A stretch of 64,000 nt of DNA from positions 310,001-374,000 of the forward strand of contig NZ_JAAEHL010000001.1 in assembly GCF_010614725.1 (NCBI RefSeq), read 5' to 3'. The notes beneath the pieces were generated by a model that searched no databases, was not told the DNA's origin, and worked only from the letters and a program-made list of their open reading frames with translations. The stretch is from Flavobacterium ajazii (GTDB lineage: Bacteria; Bacteroidota; Bacteroidia; Flavobacteriales; Flavobacteriaceae). Both the position numbers and the translations under genes were made by a program. The first letter of the stretch is position 1; the number at the start of each line of letters is the position of its first letter. Below, piece by piece: positions 1 to 8,526 of the stretch.

Positions 1-111
1 TACTAGAACATTTATGACTGAAAACAAGCTTTTTGAATACATATCATAGAGATGGGTGAAAGCCCTTTCATCTTTTTTGCGAATTAATACCAATAATTCT
101 TCTTGGTTCAT
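1..111 (-). CDS. ECF-type RNA polymerase sigma factor, N-terminal fragment (cut by window edge)
   Basis: The 37 residues visible start MNQEELLVLIRKKDERAF and continue with THLYDMYSKSLFSVI. This matches the start of sigma-70 region 2 of ECF sigma factors, where an acidic/basic helix precedes a Y-x-x-Y-x-x-x-L helix that contacts core polymerase. The gene runs off the left edge, so regions 2.4 and 4 cannot be checked. It reads away from the window with its ATG at 109-111. Its 5' leader contains a perfect 8-bp hairpin (178-185 with 192-199). It is interpreted as the left chromosomal flank of the island. The family call is fairly safe; target promoters and any anti-sigma partner are unknown. Confidence 0.75.
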   Translation of the reverse strand, partial: MNQEELLVLIRKKDERAFTHLYDMYSKSLFSVINVLV

Positions 112-460
112 AGGGATTGGATTTAAAGCTTAAATAAATTTTAATTACTTATAAAGTGGTAATACCCGATAAAGGTAACTTATTTTTTTCCAAATAAGTC
201 CAAAAGCAGAAATAAAGGGGATCACTTGCAAAATGCAATTTTCTTGGGCGAATGTTGTCTTGATATTTTTGACTCTCGTCACTGCTTTTACTATTTCAGT
301 AAACTAAAATTATTGTTAAAATTATGATTATTTAAAATCGTTAAGTATTATGTTTAAAGTGCCTTACTGTTGGTTTGTGTCCTGTAGAGTTAACTTAAAA
401 GGATTTATAAACCTTTTATTTTTTGACGTAAAAGATGGTTAAATAGTATCGAAAAGACAT

Positions 461-493
461 AAAAAAAACGCTAAAACCTAAGTTTTAACGTTT
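461..493 (-). terminator. Orphan intrinsic terminator, probably the original tRNA-Arg terminator
   Basis: On the minus strand a 12-bp stem (466-477 with 482-493, one G-U pair, loop of 4) is followed by eight U. It sits just beyond a 12-bp copy of the tRNA-Arg 3' end (498-509) and has no gene in front of it. This is what is expected if the tRNA gene once ended here and the island was inserted between the tRNA body and its terminator. Confidence 0.7.
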
Positions 494-497
494 CTTT

Positions 498-509
498 AAG
501 AGTGACCTC
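498..509 (-). other. Left attachment site remnant (12-bp direct repeat of tRNA-Arg 3' end)
   Basis: The 12 bases aagagtgacctc recur in the same orientation at 41900-41911, where they form the last 7 bases of tRNA-Arg plus 5 bases downstream. An exact 12-mer is not expected by chance in 64 kb (4^12 is about 16.8 million). A terminator follows at once on the minus strand, as for a tRNA 3' end. Interpreted as the distal attachment site of the 41.4-kb island. Confidence 0.65.
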
Positions 510-1325
510 TACGATACAAATTCACATAAATTTTATGCAGGATTTAAAGAAATTGGCTTATTTCCAAGTGAATTTGTAAGATAATTATTTTGAATTTTAG
601 TTTAGAGGCGGTTTGTATGTATAGTAGAGGTTAAATGTTAAAAAACGTTAATTTGATGAAGATGTGATTTCTATTATCCTGTTTTGCGTTTGTAAATTTT
701 TGCAATAAATTTTGAATATAAAAAGTCAAATTGAAACAAGTAAAATTAAATTATACTTTTGAAAGTATTCGCTTCAAAATTTACCGATGATAAGATCCAT
801 AGACAATGCAATAGCTCAATTCACCATAGTTTCAAACGGCATTTCAGCAAAAGCATATGATTCCATTTTGAAAAAAGAGTTTTCGGGCAGCATTTGTGGA
901 AATGTAGTAATTCAGATTAGATATAAGATAATCCTATTGTAAGTATTGTTTTAATAGATATTTGAAATAAAAAACTAGTGTCATAAATTAATTTTAAGCG
1001 ATTTTTTTTTATTGGATATATTCTAAGTCATTTTAGGGATAATTATTAATTTACGATCGTTATTTTGATTTAGTCATTTTTTTTTTAATCTAACTTTCCA
1101 GATGTAGATCTTCTCAATACTTTTTATGGACTAAGTTATCATAGAGAATTAACCATTATATTCCCTCGCTTTTTTATATAGTAAAATAGATATTTTACCT
1201 AAATGGCTATTATTGTATTAACTTTTTTGTAATGTATTAATTTTTAATATGCTTGTTTTCAGTATTTTTAGTTAAATTTAACAAAAAAATAGTAGTATAT
1301 TTATTAATCTTTTGAAAATTAATTT
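510..1325. other. About 0.8 kb without a convincing gene at the left end of the island
   Basis: Very AT-rich DNA between the left attachment site and the first gene. The only open frame of note is a 51-codon one at 787-942 that I do not recognise. No tRNA, terminal inverted repeat or strong promoter is seen. It may be a decayed end of the element. Confidence 0.5.
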
Positions 1326-2146
1326 ATGGGGAATAAAAATACAACATTGCCAAAATGGCTTTATATTACCCTGGCTTTAGCCTCATTATTTGCAGTAATT
1401 TACTTTACCAATAAATTGCTTGATAGTGAAAAAACAGCTACTCAGCAATCTTTTTTCTTTTATTATTCGGAGTTTGTGTTGCCATATTGATATTTACTAT
1501 TACTGAAATTATAGCAGAAGTAAATGGTCAGGCGCTTGGTTTTCAAATAAAGGCCGGAGGGCCTTTCGCAGCATTTGTAATTGTAGTAATACTAGGTGTG
1601 TTTTTTAATGGTTTAGATGACCAGAAAACCCTTAATGTACAGATACAGGGAACTAAAGGTCTATCTGATATCCCCATTAGAACGCTTGATAATGGTTTGA
1701 TACTTATTCCTTCCAATAATAATAAGTCTATAATTGCAGATGTTGATTCTAGAGGTATAGCTTCTTTTGAGTTATCCAAAGGATATTATGAAGACAGTGT
1801 TCAATTTAAGCTTTCAAACAATAAATTTAAAATAGAAGGTAAAAGTAAATTTTTAATTACTGAAAGCAAAGCTATTACATTATTTGTAAGTAAGGAAAAG
1901 ACCAAATTCGTGTTTAAGTTTTATTCTAGAAATGAAGAAGAACCAATAAAGGGGATTCGTGTATTGAGTGAAGAATTAGGCTTGGATGGTATTTCGAATG
2001 ACTTTGGTACTATAACACACTTAGCTGACATTACCAATATTGAGACATATCATTTTCAAATTGTTTCAGCAAATTATTCCTACAATGGTAGTAAAGAATA
2101 TTATGTAAGCCAAACAAATCCAGTGTTTTATCTTGATGAGAAATAA
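1326..2146 (+). pseudogene. Two-helix membrane protein with C-terminal extracytoplasmic domain, interrupted by a -1 frameshift
   Basis: The ATG at 1326 opens a frame (MGNKNTTLPKWLYITLALAS...) with a clear first membrane helix, which stops at 1488-1490. The continuation (LLLFGVCVAILIFTITEII, then a G-G-P-F-A-A-F-V-I-V helix and a soluble domain of about 150 residues) is in the -1 frame and runs to 2146. The frames join at TCT TTT TTC (1449-1457), a run of six T; one extra T would restore a single protein of about 273 residues. Real mutation, sequencing error or programmed -1 frameshifting on T-TTT-TTC are all possible. The 3' end overlaps the next gene by 11 bases, so the two were probably translationally coupled. 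Function unknown. Confidence 0.6.
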
Positions 2147-4535
2147 TTTATGGAAAATATTATTGTTAGTAGTTCTGACATATAAACAATGTCTTGGACA
2201 GACACTGCATGTTTCCAACTTTGAGCTAAAAGAATCCAATGGTAATGAATTATCAATTTTACCAAACACGGTTGGTGATTTTGTTGGAATCGATCAAAAG
2301 ATTAACCATGCTTACCATAAGGGTTTTCTACGTATCACTTTACCTGATAGTTTGTATATGAAAAAAAGAATTCAGTTAAAATTTTTTAAAAAGACTGATT
2401 ATTATTTTTGGAATCCACCATATGGAAATGTTAATTTATTGATGGATCCAAGTCAAACTCAGACATTAATATTTAAACGAGGTAATGAATTATTTTTAAG
2501 ATCAGAGAAATATAAATCTGACTCGTTATCGGTTATAAATACAATTTACACCCAGAACATGCAGGATATTGAAAATTTTGCAAAGATGAATAATAGTGAA
2601 AAGCAAAAACACAAGGATATTTTTTTTAATAAGCTAATTGCTAAATATAAAAACCAAAAAAAATATAGATCAGTAATTAAGAATATAAATTTTTTTCTCG
2701 ATAATGAAGAACTTATTAGAGCCTGTGATGTATTGGAAAATGACTTAGGCTATGTAGAAACCGAATCCGCAAATCATGCTTATTATGGTGCGTATTTATT
2801 TTCTAACCGCAGTAAAGAAATTAGGCTAATTTGTAAAGCGATACTAGCAAGCAATAAAAAAAATGAGATTTCATCTATTGAGATCCAAAATATCCAAAAT
2901 ATTTTAAATTTTATGGATGATCTCGAAATATTGCTTTCTTTTAAAATACAGGTAGATTTACAATTATTTTCGCAGTCTCTTAAAAATTTTATTAGGGTAG
3001 CAATTGATAAACAGCAAGCCAAACCGGTACAAATGACAAAAGAGGCGAAACCTTTTTTTGGAGGTAATCTTGAAGTAACTTCCCTCGCAAATGGTTTAGC
3101 TAGACTTCTCTCTGAGAGAATTAAAGAAGAATTGAGTAATGCAGTCTTTGCGAATGAGTTACTTTCTAATAAGGATCTTATTGATTTTTTCCCTGAAACT
3201 TATGCTCTTGTGGAAGTAGCAAAAAAAAATCAGTTTTGGACTGTTGAGGATTTGCAAAGTGCATCAAATATTGATATTGAAAATTTACCTCAAAATATTT
3301 TAAAATGGAATAAAAAACAGTTGTCAGGTGTTGAAAATCAATATAGTGCTGCATATGAAAATATCTTTACAATTTTTGAGAGTGATAACATTGAGAATGT
3401 TTTGAGTTTGGAAAATGATACAGTTCCACGTATCGGTCTTGCTAATTTAATATATAAAAATATATCTAATACCATATCAGAGCAGCATTTGCTTTCCCTT
3501 TCAGAATTAACTAATCTAAACAGTCAGGGGAGGAAATATTTTTATTCTTTACTTTTTGTGCAGTCACCTAGGTTGTATAAAAGTCTTAGTGAGGCTAGAG
3601 CTATCATAAAGAATGATTTTTTAGATAAGACGCCAGTATCATTTGAAGAAAGGGCTTTCGATTTCTTTAATAAACTAAGTGAAATAAGCTTACTTTATAA
3701 GGATTATAAAACAAATCTCAATTTAAAGCAAAGTGCAAAGGAAAATGCAAAATGGCTCAATAGAATTTATTTAAAAGTATACAAGGATTTTTATTTTGAA
3801 GATGAACTTAAAAACAATGAACTGACTGAGCTTCAAGAATACTCACTGAAGGTTATTAATTTTATCGAAGGTTCTAGGACAAAGACATCGGAGCCTTTTT
3901 TAGTGGATTTGGATGACATTTTATATATGCCTTTAGAGAGTCGTTTAACCGATGAGTTTGAGAACAAAAACAATAAAGTTGAAGTGGAACACCAATTATC
4001 AACTATAAAATCAGTAGTAAGATTAAACATTCTTTTCACAGTATTGAAAGAAGCAAAAGGTATAGATGAAGCACTAGCAGTTATCGATGCCTTTAGTCTT
4101 CCCCCTGGTGCGACCATGTATAAATCTCATAATAATTTAACTGTTGCAATTCAATCTTTTCCTGGAATTGCATATGAAATTAATAAGAATAATCAATTTA
4201 TTAGCCTTACAATACCTCTTGGATTAGCTCTTACCAAAAAGACAAATAATGAAAAACCGTATGAAAATTATAATAAATTTAGTGATTATATAAAAAATCG
4301 TAAGGCTTCTTCAAGTTCTTACTTCAGTTTATTCTTAAATATTTTTGATATTGGAAATCCATTCTCTGTCAATCTAAATAGCGAAAGCAAGAATTTTCCA
4401 AGATTAAAGACTGAGGCTTTATTTAAACCTGGTCTGAAACTGGGGTATACAATGGCTAATTTCCCGTTGTCGTTAATGGCTGGAGTGGATTATAATTTAG
4501 GTAAGTATATACTACTTTACAGTAAAATAAATTAG
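2136..4535 (+). CDS. Large secreted protein of unknown function with barrel-like C-terminus
   Basis: 799 residues from the ATG at 2136 (a TTG lies 3 bases upstream). An N-terminal signal peptide (NNLWKILLLVVLTYKQCLGQ) predicts export. The middle is Lys/Asn-rich and mostly helical in appearance, without a domain I recognise. The last 60 or so residues contain alternating hydrophobic strands (LKTEALFKPGLKLGYTMANF, then LSLMAGVDYNLGKYIL) like an outer-membrane barrel end, but stop at KYILLYSKIN without a terminal aromatic residue. The C-terminus may therefore be truncated by two or three strands; this is inference. It overlaps the frameshifted membrane gene before it, and the two probably form a pair. 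A hairpin terminator follows at 4574-4602. Confidence 0.6.
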   Translation: MRNNLWKILLLVVLTYKQCLGQTLHVSNFELKESNGNELSILPNTVGDFVGIDQKINHAYHKGFLRITLPDSLYMKKRIQLKFFKKTDYYFWNPPYGNVNLLMDPSQTQTLIFKRGNELFLRSEKYKSDSLSVINTIYTQNMQDIENFAKMNNSEKQKHKDIFFNKLIAKYKNQKKYRSVIKNINFFLDNEELIRACDVLENDLGYVETESANHAYYGAYLFSNRSKEIRLICKAILASNKKNEISSIEIQNIQNILNFMDDLEILLSFKIQVDLQLFSQSLKNFIRVAIDKQQAKPVQMTKEAKPFFGGNLEVTSLANGLARLLSERIKEELSNAVFANELLSNKDLIDFFPETYALVEVAKKNQFWTVEDLQSASNIDIENLPQNILKWNKKQLSGVENQYSAAYENIFTIFESDNIENVLSLENDTVPRIGLANLIYKNISNTISEQHLLSLSELTNLNSQGRKYFYSLLFVQSPRLYKSLSEARAIIKNDFLDKTPVSFEERAFDFFNKLSEISLLYKDYKTNLNLKQSAKENAKWLNRIYLKVYKDFYFEDELKNNELTELQEYSLKVINFIEGSRTKTSEPFLVDLDDILYMPLESRLTDEFENKNNKVEVEHQLSTIKSVVRLNILFTVLKEAKGIDEALAVIDAFSLPPGATMYKSHNNLTVAIQSFPGIAYEINKNNQFISLTIPLGLALTKKTNNEKPYENYNKFSDYIKNRKASSSSYFSLFLNIFDIGNPFSVNLNSESKNFPRLKTEALFKPGLKLGYTMANFPLSLMAGVDYNLGKYILLYSKIN

Positions 4536-4573
4536 CGTTACTGTAGCTAAATACTTTTAACGAAACAACTTTT

Positions 4574-4602
4574 GAACCCCAAGACTAAACACCTTGGGGT
4601 TC
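4574..4602 (+). terminator. Hairpin terminator after the secreted-protein gene
   Basis: Perfect 10-bp stem (4574-4583 with 4593-4602), loop of 9, followed by an AT-rich run (attattta). It lies 38 bases after the stop codon of the large secreted protein. Confidence 0.6.
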
Positions 4603-4631
4603 ATTATTTAATAACTCTAAATTATTTAATC

Positions 4632-4883
4632 ATGTCACAAGAAACAATGAAACAATCATCTATTGCATTACTACAACAACAAGAATTGGCAAATGAGATA
4701 TGTCTTATAATGCAAGGACAATCAATTGAATTTTGTTTAAAGACTTTAGACTATGTAAAGCAAAAATTAAATGAACATTCAACCGCAAACATGTCAAAAG
4801 AAAAACTAGACAATGATTTTGAAAGACTTAAAAAAAACATAGAATCTGAGTACAAATTCAGTTACTCTTCATTAGAAAGATAA
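4632..4883 (+). CDS. Small hypothetical protein, 83 aa
   Basis: The ATG at 4632 follows the hairpin terminator, so an upstream start inside the stem is unlikely. The product is hydrophilic and predicted helical (LLQQQELANEICLIMQG, LDNDFERLKKNIESEYKF), with no signal peptide, Cys pairs or catalytic motif. It is convergent with the next gene and overlaps it by 22 bases at the 3' ends. Such short helical proteins are common on Bacteroidota mobile elements, often as regulators or phage-like accessory proteins, but nothing here allows a function to be named. Confidence 0.45.
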   Translation: MSQETMKQSSIALLQQQELANEICLIMQGQSIEFCLKTLDYVKQKLNEHSTANMSKEKLDNDFERLKKNIESEYKFSYSSLER

Positions 4884-5089
4884 TTTTCAAACTCTATTTT
4901 AAAACCATCTGCATGACTCATAAGCTCATCATAAATACGAATTTTGTCATTATGTGCTCCTGAATACATTTGAGAATTTAGACTGTGAATTACTTCCTTC
5001 ATCTTACTTGCTGTTTGCATGATGCTAACCTGATTAATTAGAATTAATTCTAATAATTCTCTGTCTTTTAACTTTTTAAAATTTTCCAT
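4862..5089 (-). CDS. Small hypothetical protein, 75 aa
   Basis: Starts MENFKKLKDRELLELILIN and is helical throughout, with a possible coiled coil (VSIMQTASKMKEVIHSLNSQ). No recognised domain. It is divergent from the IS1595-type transposase at 5212 and convergent with the gene at 4632. A bidirectional hairpin (5141-5169) lies in the divergent gap. Coding by length, start and composition only. Confidence 0.45.
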   Translation of the reverse strand: MENFKKLKDRELLELILINQVSIMQTASKMKEVIHSLNSQMYSGAHNDKIRIYDELMSHADGFKIEFENYLSNEE

Positions 5090-5140
5090 AATTGATTAAT
5101 TTAATGTGATAATTCAAATGTAATCAAATTATGGAGTAAG

Positions 5141-5170
5141 AAAACCCTCTAAGTTAATTAGAGGGTTTTT
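5141..5170. terminator. Hairpin with T-run between two small modules
   Basis: Perfect 12-bp stem (5141-5152 with 5158-5169), loop of 5, ending in a T-run on both strands. It insulates the transposase at 5212 from transcription coming from the left. It could also mark the left border of the insertion sequence; I could not find matching terminal inverted repeats. Confidence 0.55.
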
Positions 5171-5211
5171 AAAATAATCTTAAATTTACGAATCCTATAA
5201 CAAAACATTTC

Positions 5212-6138
5212 ATGTTTAATAAAGAAATAAAATCAGTATTAGACTTAATTAAGGCTTTTCCTGATGAACAAACTTGCATAAATCATTTAGAGGAACTACG
5301 TTGGGATGGCGAAGTTATAAGTCCATTTGATGCAGAATCTAAAGTTTATAAATGCAAGGGCAATAAATACCAATGCAAAAACACAGGAAAATACTTTAAT
5401 GTAAAGACTAATACTATTTTCGACAACACCAAGATTGAACTGCAGAAATGGTTTTTAGCTATATGGTTAGCTACATCGTATAAGAAAGGAATTTCTTCAA
5501 TACAATTATCCAAAGAGTTAGACATTACTCAGAAATCAGCTTGGTTCTTATTACAACGCATTCGAAACTGTTTTGGGATTGATGATGATGAGCAGTTGGA
5601 TGGTATAGTTGAGGCGGACGAAACTTTTGTCGGAGGAAAGAACAAGAACCGCCACAAGGATAAAAAAGTAGCACAATCACAAGGACGCAGTTTCAAAGAT
5701 AAAACACCAGTATTAGGTTTGTTGCAACGTGATGGAACTGTTAGAGCGTTTGTGATTCCAGACACAAAATCTAAAACCATTCAGCCAATCATTTTAAAAC
5801 ATGTTCAAAAGGATAGTGTTTTTATATCTGATGAATGGCACGGTTACAGAGGCTTACACAATCATTTTGATCATCATGTAGTAGATCACGGAAAAAAACA
5901 ATACGTTGACTTTAATAATCCGGAAATACACAGCAATTCAATTGAAGGATTCTGGGGTATTTTAAAGCGTGGTTACAATGGCATTTACAACTGGTGGAGC
6001 AGAAAACACATGCAGAAATACGTTGATGAATTTGTTTTCAGATTTAATCAGAGAAAACAAACACAATTCACTAGATTTACTAACTTGCTTTTAAATATGG
6101 AAAATCGTATCACTTATAAAGAGTTAATCAATGGCTAA
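5212..6138 (+). CDS. IS1595-family (ISXO2-like) transposase
   Basis: 308 residues with the layout of IS1595-type DDE transposases. An N-terminal zinc-ribbon-like region comes first (residues 22-61), then KTNTIFDNTKIELQKWF and a helix-turn-helix-like stretch (KGISSIQLSKELDITQKSAWFLL). The catalytic core has D136 in EADETFVGG, D207 in SDEWHGYRGL and N242/E245 in HSNSIEGFW. Length is normal for the family. The CPxC knuckle usual in the zinc ribbon is replaced by SPFD, so zinc binding is doubtful. The stop codon overlaps the following P63C gene by 8 bases, a passenger-gene arrangement. The core residues look intact, so it could be active. Confidence 0.85.
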   Translation: MFNKEIKSVLDLIKAFPDEQTCINHLEELRWDGEVISPFDAESKVYKCKGNKYQCKNTGKYFNVKTNTIFDNTKIELQKWFLAIWLATSYKKGISSIQLSKELDITQKSAWFLLQRIRNCFGIDDDEQLDGIVEADETFVGGKNKNRHKDKKVAQSQGRSFKDKTPVLGLLQRDGTVRAFVIPDTKSKTIQPIILKHVQKDSVFISDEWHGYRGLHNHFDHHVVDHGKKQYVDFNNPEIHSNSIEGFWGILKRGYNGIYNWWSRKHMQKYVDEFVFRFNQRKQTQFTRFTNLLLNMENRITYKELING

Positions 6139-7150
6139 AAAAGAAGTATTAACCGCAACTCACGGTTCTGATAAGACACCTTTAAAACTTGGTTCTGTTG
6201 AAATTCCTTGTTATGTATTAAGTAATGGACAAAGAGTTTTGTCTAGAAATGGAATCCAAAAAGCGCTTGGATATGAAGGAACTTCTGGTGACTGGCTTAT
6301 TAATTTTGTGAACAACAAAAAAATTAAAGGTCATTTTTCCGCTGGTGTTTTTGAGGCTCTAAATAGTCCTATAGAATTTGAAAGGTCAGGCGCAGGAGGC
6401 TCTGCATCAAAGACTTACGGACATGACGCAACTATTCTTATTGATCTGTGTGATACTATAATTGAAGCAAAAAACGCTGGCGAATTAACCCCCAGACAGC
6501 TGGTTTATGCATCGTTTGCAGAAATAATTATACGTTCCGTTGCAAAGGTTGGTATTGTTGCTTTAGTTGATGAGGCTACAGGTTACCAATATGAAAGAGA
6601 GAAAGATGCCTTACAAGTAGTTCTTAAAGCTTACATAAATACAGAACTTCTAAAATGGCAGAAAAACTTTCCAGATTCTTTTTATTTTGAAATCTTCAGA
6701 TTAAACAACTGGGACTATACTGTAAACGGAATTAAAAAAAGACCAAGGGTTATTGGTACTTGGACTAACGAGTTAATATATAAGCAACTTCCAAAAGGAG
6801 TTTTAGAAGAACTTAAATCTAAAACACCTAAAAGCGAATCAGGAAACTATACTGCGAGATTCTTTCAAAGTCTTACACCTGATATTGGGCATCCTGCATT
6901 GACAGCACAAATATACAAAGTAATAGGTATTATGAGTGCTTCAAACAGTTGGGCAGAGTTTAAGCATGGATTCAACAGAATGATTGATAGAGCAAACGGA
7001 CAAATTGAGATTAACTTTGAATCTATTGAAAAAAAGATAGAGAAAGAAGAAAAACCAATAAAAAAACAAGAAGAGTTGTCTATGTTCAATTTAAACTTAA
7101 AAAAAGGATTAGAATATAATCCTAAAGAAGATAGAAAAAAGAAAGAATAG
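6131..7150 (+). CDS. P63C domain-containing protein, likely passenger gene of the IS1595 element
   Basis: 339 residues. The region from about 190 to 290 (FPDSFYFEIFRLNNWDY ... KRPRVIGTWTNELIYKQLPKGVLEEL ... HPALTAQIYKVIGIMSAS) matches the P63C domain of phage- and plasmid-associated proteins whose biochemical role is unknown. The N-terminal 120 residues (VLSNGQRVLSRNGIQKALGY) resemble the front part usually found with it. The C-terminus is Lys/Glu-rich. The gene starts 8 bases before the transposase stop, so expression is coupled to it. The combination suggests it travels with the insertion sequence; no enzymatic motif is visible. Confidence 0.75.
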   Translation: MAKKEVLTATHGSDKTPLKLGSVEIPCYVLSNGQRVLSRNGIQKALGYEGTSGDWLINFVNNKKIKGHFSAGVFEALNSPIEFERSGAGGSASKTYGHDATILIDLCDTIIEAKNAGELTPRQLVYASFAEIIIRSVAKVGIVALVDEATGYQYEREKDALQVVLKAYINTELLKWQKNFPDSFYFEIFRLNNWDYTVNGIKKRPRVIGTWTNELIYKQLPKGVLEELKSKTPKSESGNYTARFFQSLTPDIGHPALTAQIYKVIGIMSASNSWAEFKHGFNRMIDRANGQIEINFESIEKKIEKEEKPIKKQEELSMFNLNLKKGLEYNPKEDRKKKE

Positions 7151-7183
7151 ATTTATATATTTGTTCTGCAAAATAAAATATTA

Positions 7184-7345
7184 GCGTTAGCTATTTTTCG
7201 TGTCAGGAATTCCGACAATTTCAACACACATCGAAAAATAAGTTCTAATGCTCACGCTTCTGCGTGGGCTTTGTAGTACTTGTTTGTGTGTGGGCCGTCG
7301 GAAGCCTCTGACTGATAAAGGCTATAAACCCACGCTTTTTTTCTA
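7184..7345 (+). ncRNA. Dense set of inverted repeats with mutually exclusive hairpins (candidate structured RNA or element end)
   Basis: Between the P63C gene and the lipoprotein gene are: an imperfect long inverted repeat (7184-7200 with 7232-7251); a hairpin gctcacgc/gcgtgggc (7250-7257 with 7262-7269); and a second partner for the same gcgtggg, cccacgc at 7329-7335, which is followed by a T-run. Pairing of 7262-7268 upstream or downstream would be exclusive, as in an attenuator. It may instead be the right end of the IS element. No known RNA family is claimed. Confidence 0.35.
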
Positions 7346-7390
7346 TCTAACAACATCACTCTGGGTTTAGTGATAAAAAAACTACTCCTT

Positions 7391-7795
7391 ATGAGAAAAA
7401 TTATTTCCTTAATAGCTTTTGTAGCTATTACACTTTCATCGTGTTCTAGTGATGATAACGAGAACAAAGAACAATCACCAACAATTGAAATTTCCGAACT
7501 GGTGGGAACGTGGAACCACGTAAGAAGCGAATTAAGTGGTGAAGAAGTTGATTCGCAGGACATCGTTAAATTTACTTCCGGCGGTTCCGTTACGTTTACT
7601 TATATTGGATTTGGTACTAATGGAAAAGATGTTACCGAATCCGGTTCTTATTCAATATCCGGAAATACAATAATAATTCAATGGTATGGCAGCGGTTCTT
7701 CTTCGAGGTTCACACTACAAGAACTGACAAATAAAAAGCTAAAATGGAAAACAACTGCTGATGGAGAAGTTTTAATAGAAACTTTTTCTAAGTAA
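7391..7795 (+). CDS. Lipocalin-like lipoprotein, 134 aa
   Basis: The ATG at 7391 gives a signal peptide with a lipobox (ISLIAFVAITLSSC); the in-frame start 21 bases upstream would spoil it. The mature part (IEISELVGTWNHVRSE ... GSVTFTYIGFG ... ESGSYSISGNTIIIQW ... TNKKLKWKTTADGEVLIETF) has the GTW start and alternating strands of Bacteroidota lipocalin-like small lipoproteins (DUF4923/lipocalin_4 type). Ligand unknown. It lies 10 bases before the membrane protein gene at 7806 and probably shares its transcript, with a terminator at 8263-8292. Confidence 0.7.
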   Translation: MRKIISLIAFVAITLSSCSSDDNENKEQSPTIEISELVGTWNHVRSELSGEEVDSQDIVKFTSGGSVTFTYIGFGTNGKDVTESGSYSISGNTIIIQWYGSGSSSRFTLQELTNKKLKWKTTADGEVLIETFSK

Positions 7796-7805
7796 TATTA
7801 AGCGC

Positions 7806-8258
7806 ATGGATGAGTCTTTCAGAAAATTAAGAGAGGTGCTTCTTTCTGTAGCTTATGTGTTGGCAAGCATACTTTTTAACGCTTTAACGTACGTTTTTGT
7901 AATATGGCTTCTTGATAACATTATTTTAGACGGTTTTAATTGGTTTAATAGTTTAGCTACTTGGTCAAAAATAGTTTTATTTATCATTGGTGTTAGACTT
8001 TTATTATTCCTTATTTTTGATTTGGCTCTATCTGCCAATACTGTTTTATTTGGTTTTATAAACTTTATTTTTCCAGCGAACACGTTTACAACTACAATAG
8101 GTATTATCGCGTGTATAATAAATTCTATACTTCTAATAACAGAAGTCTTTAATATAATTAATTCTTGGCATTTTTGGGTCATAATAGAGGTTATATTTAC
8201 CTCCATGTTCATAATATCAATGAACCTGTTATTGATACCTAGAAAATATCAACACTAA
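7806..8258 (+). CDS. Integral membrane protein of unknown function, 150 aa
   Basis: Four hydrophobic segments, at about residues 12-37, 52-75, 78-112 (probably two) and 122-144, leave little soluble sequence. No charged residues lie inside the helices and no transporter motif is visible. It directly follows the lipoprotein gene at 7391 (10-base gap) and ends at a strong terminator, so the two may work together at the envelope. Not recognised. Confidence 0.5.
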   Translation: MDESFRKLREVLLSVAYVLASILFNALTYVFVIWLLDNIILDGFNWFNSLATWSKIVLFIIGVRLLLFLIFDLALSANTVLFGFINFIFPANTFTTTIGIIACIINSILLITEVFNIINSWHFWVIIEVIFTSMFIISMNLLLIPRKYQH

Positions 8259-8262
8259 AACT

Positions 8263-8292
8263 AAAGCCTCTGAAAAAACAGAGGCTTTTTTA
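8263..8292 (+). terminator. Intrinsic terminator
   Basis: Perfect 10-bp stem (8263-8272 with 8279-8288), loop of six A, followed by T residues. It closes the lipoprotein/membrane-protein pair. Confidence 0.8.
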
Positions 8293-8355
8293 AAAAATAA
8301 TACGGCTAATCATTCCGCCATTTTTAAGTGAATGAATAATTAAAAAATAAAAATT

Positions 8356-8526
8356 ATGCCTTACACACAATCAATAGTCGAAGAAGCATGTCTTCATTTC
8401 GATAAATTAAAAGAAGTCATGGACAAACATCCTAACGCATTTCAAATGGAATATATTAAAGAAGATGGATATGTTTTATCTATAAATTTGGATTTGATAG
8501 AACCTCCTCTATCAGAACAAGATTAA
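8356..8526 (+). CDS. Small hypothetical protein, 56 aa
   Basis: The ATG at 8356 follows an AT-rich leader. The product is acidic (MPYTQSIVEEACLHFDKLKE ... MEYIKEDGYVLSINLDLIEP) with no recognised domain. It overlaps the opposing gene at 8480-8752 by 47 bases at their 3' ends. It could be a real short gene of the accessory region. Confidence is low because only start, length and composition support it. Confidence 0.35.
   Translation: MPYTQSIVEEACLHFDKLKEVMDKHPNAFQMEYIKEDGYVLSINLDLIEPPLSEQD

Noticed and set aside
787..942. 51-codon open frame near the left island end
   Set aside because: No recognised pattern, no promoter, AT-rich flanks; could be chance or a gene fragment.
4531..7195. Direct repeat attagcgtta near 4531 and 7181 suggesting an insertion of the transposase region
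   Set aside because: The frame of the secreted protein does not continue after 7181, and the match is short and AT-rich.
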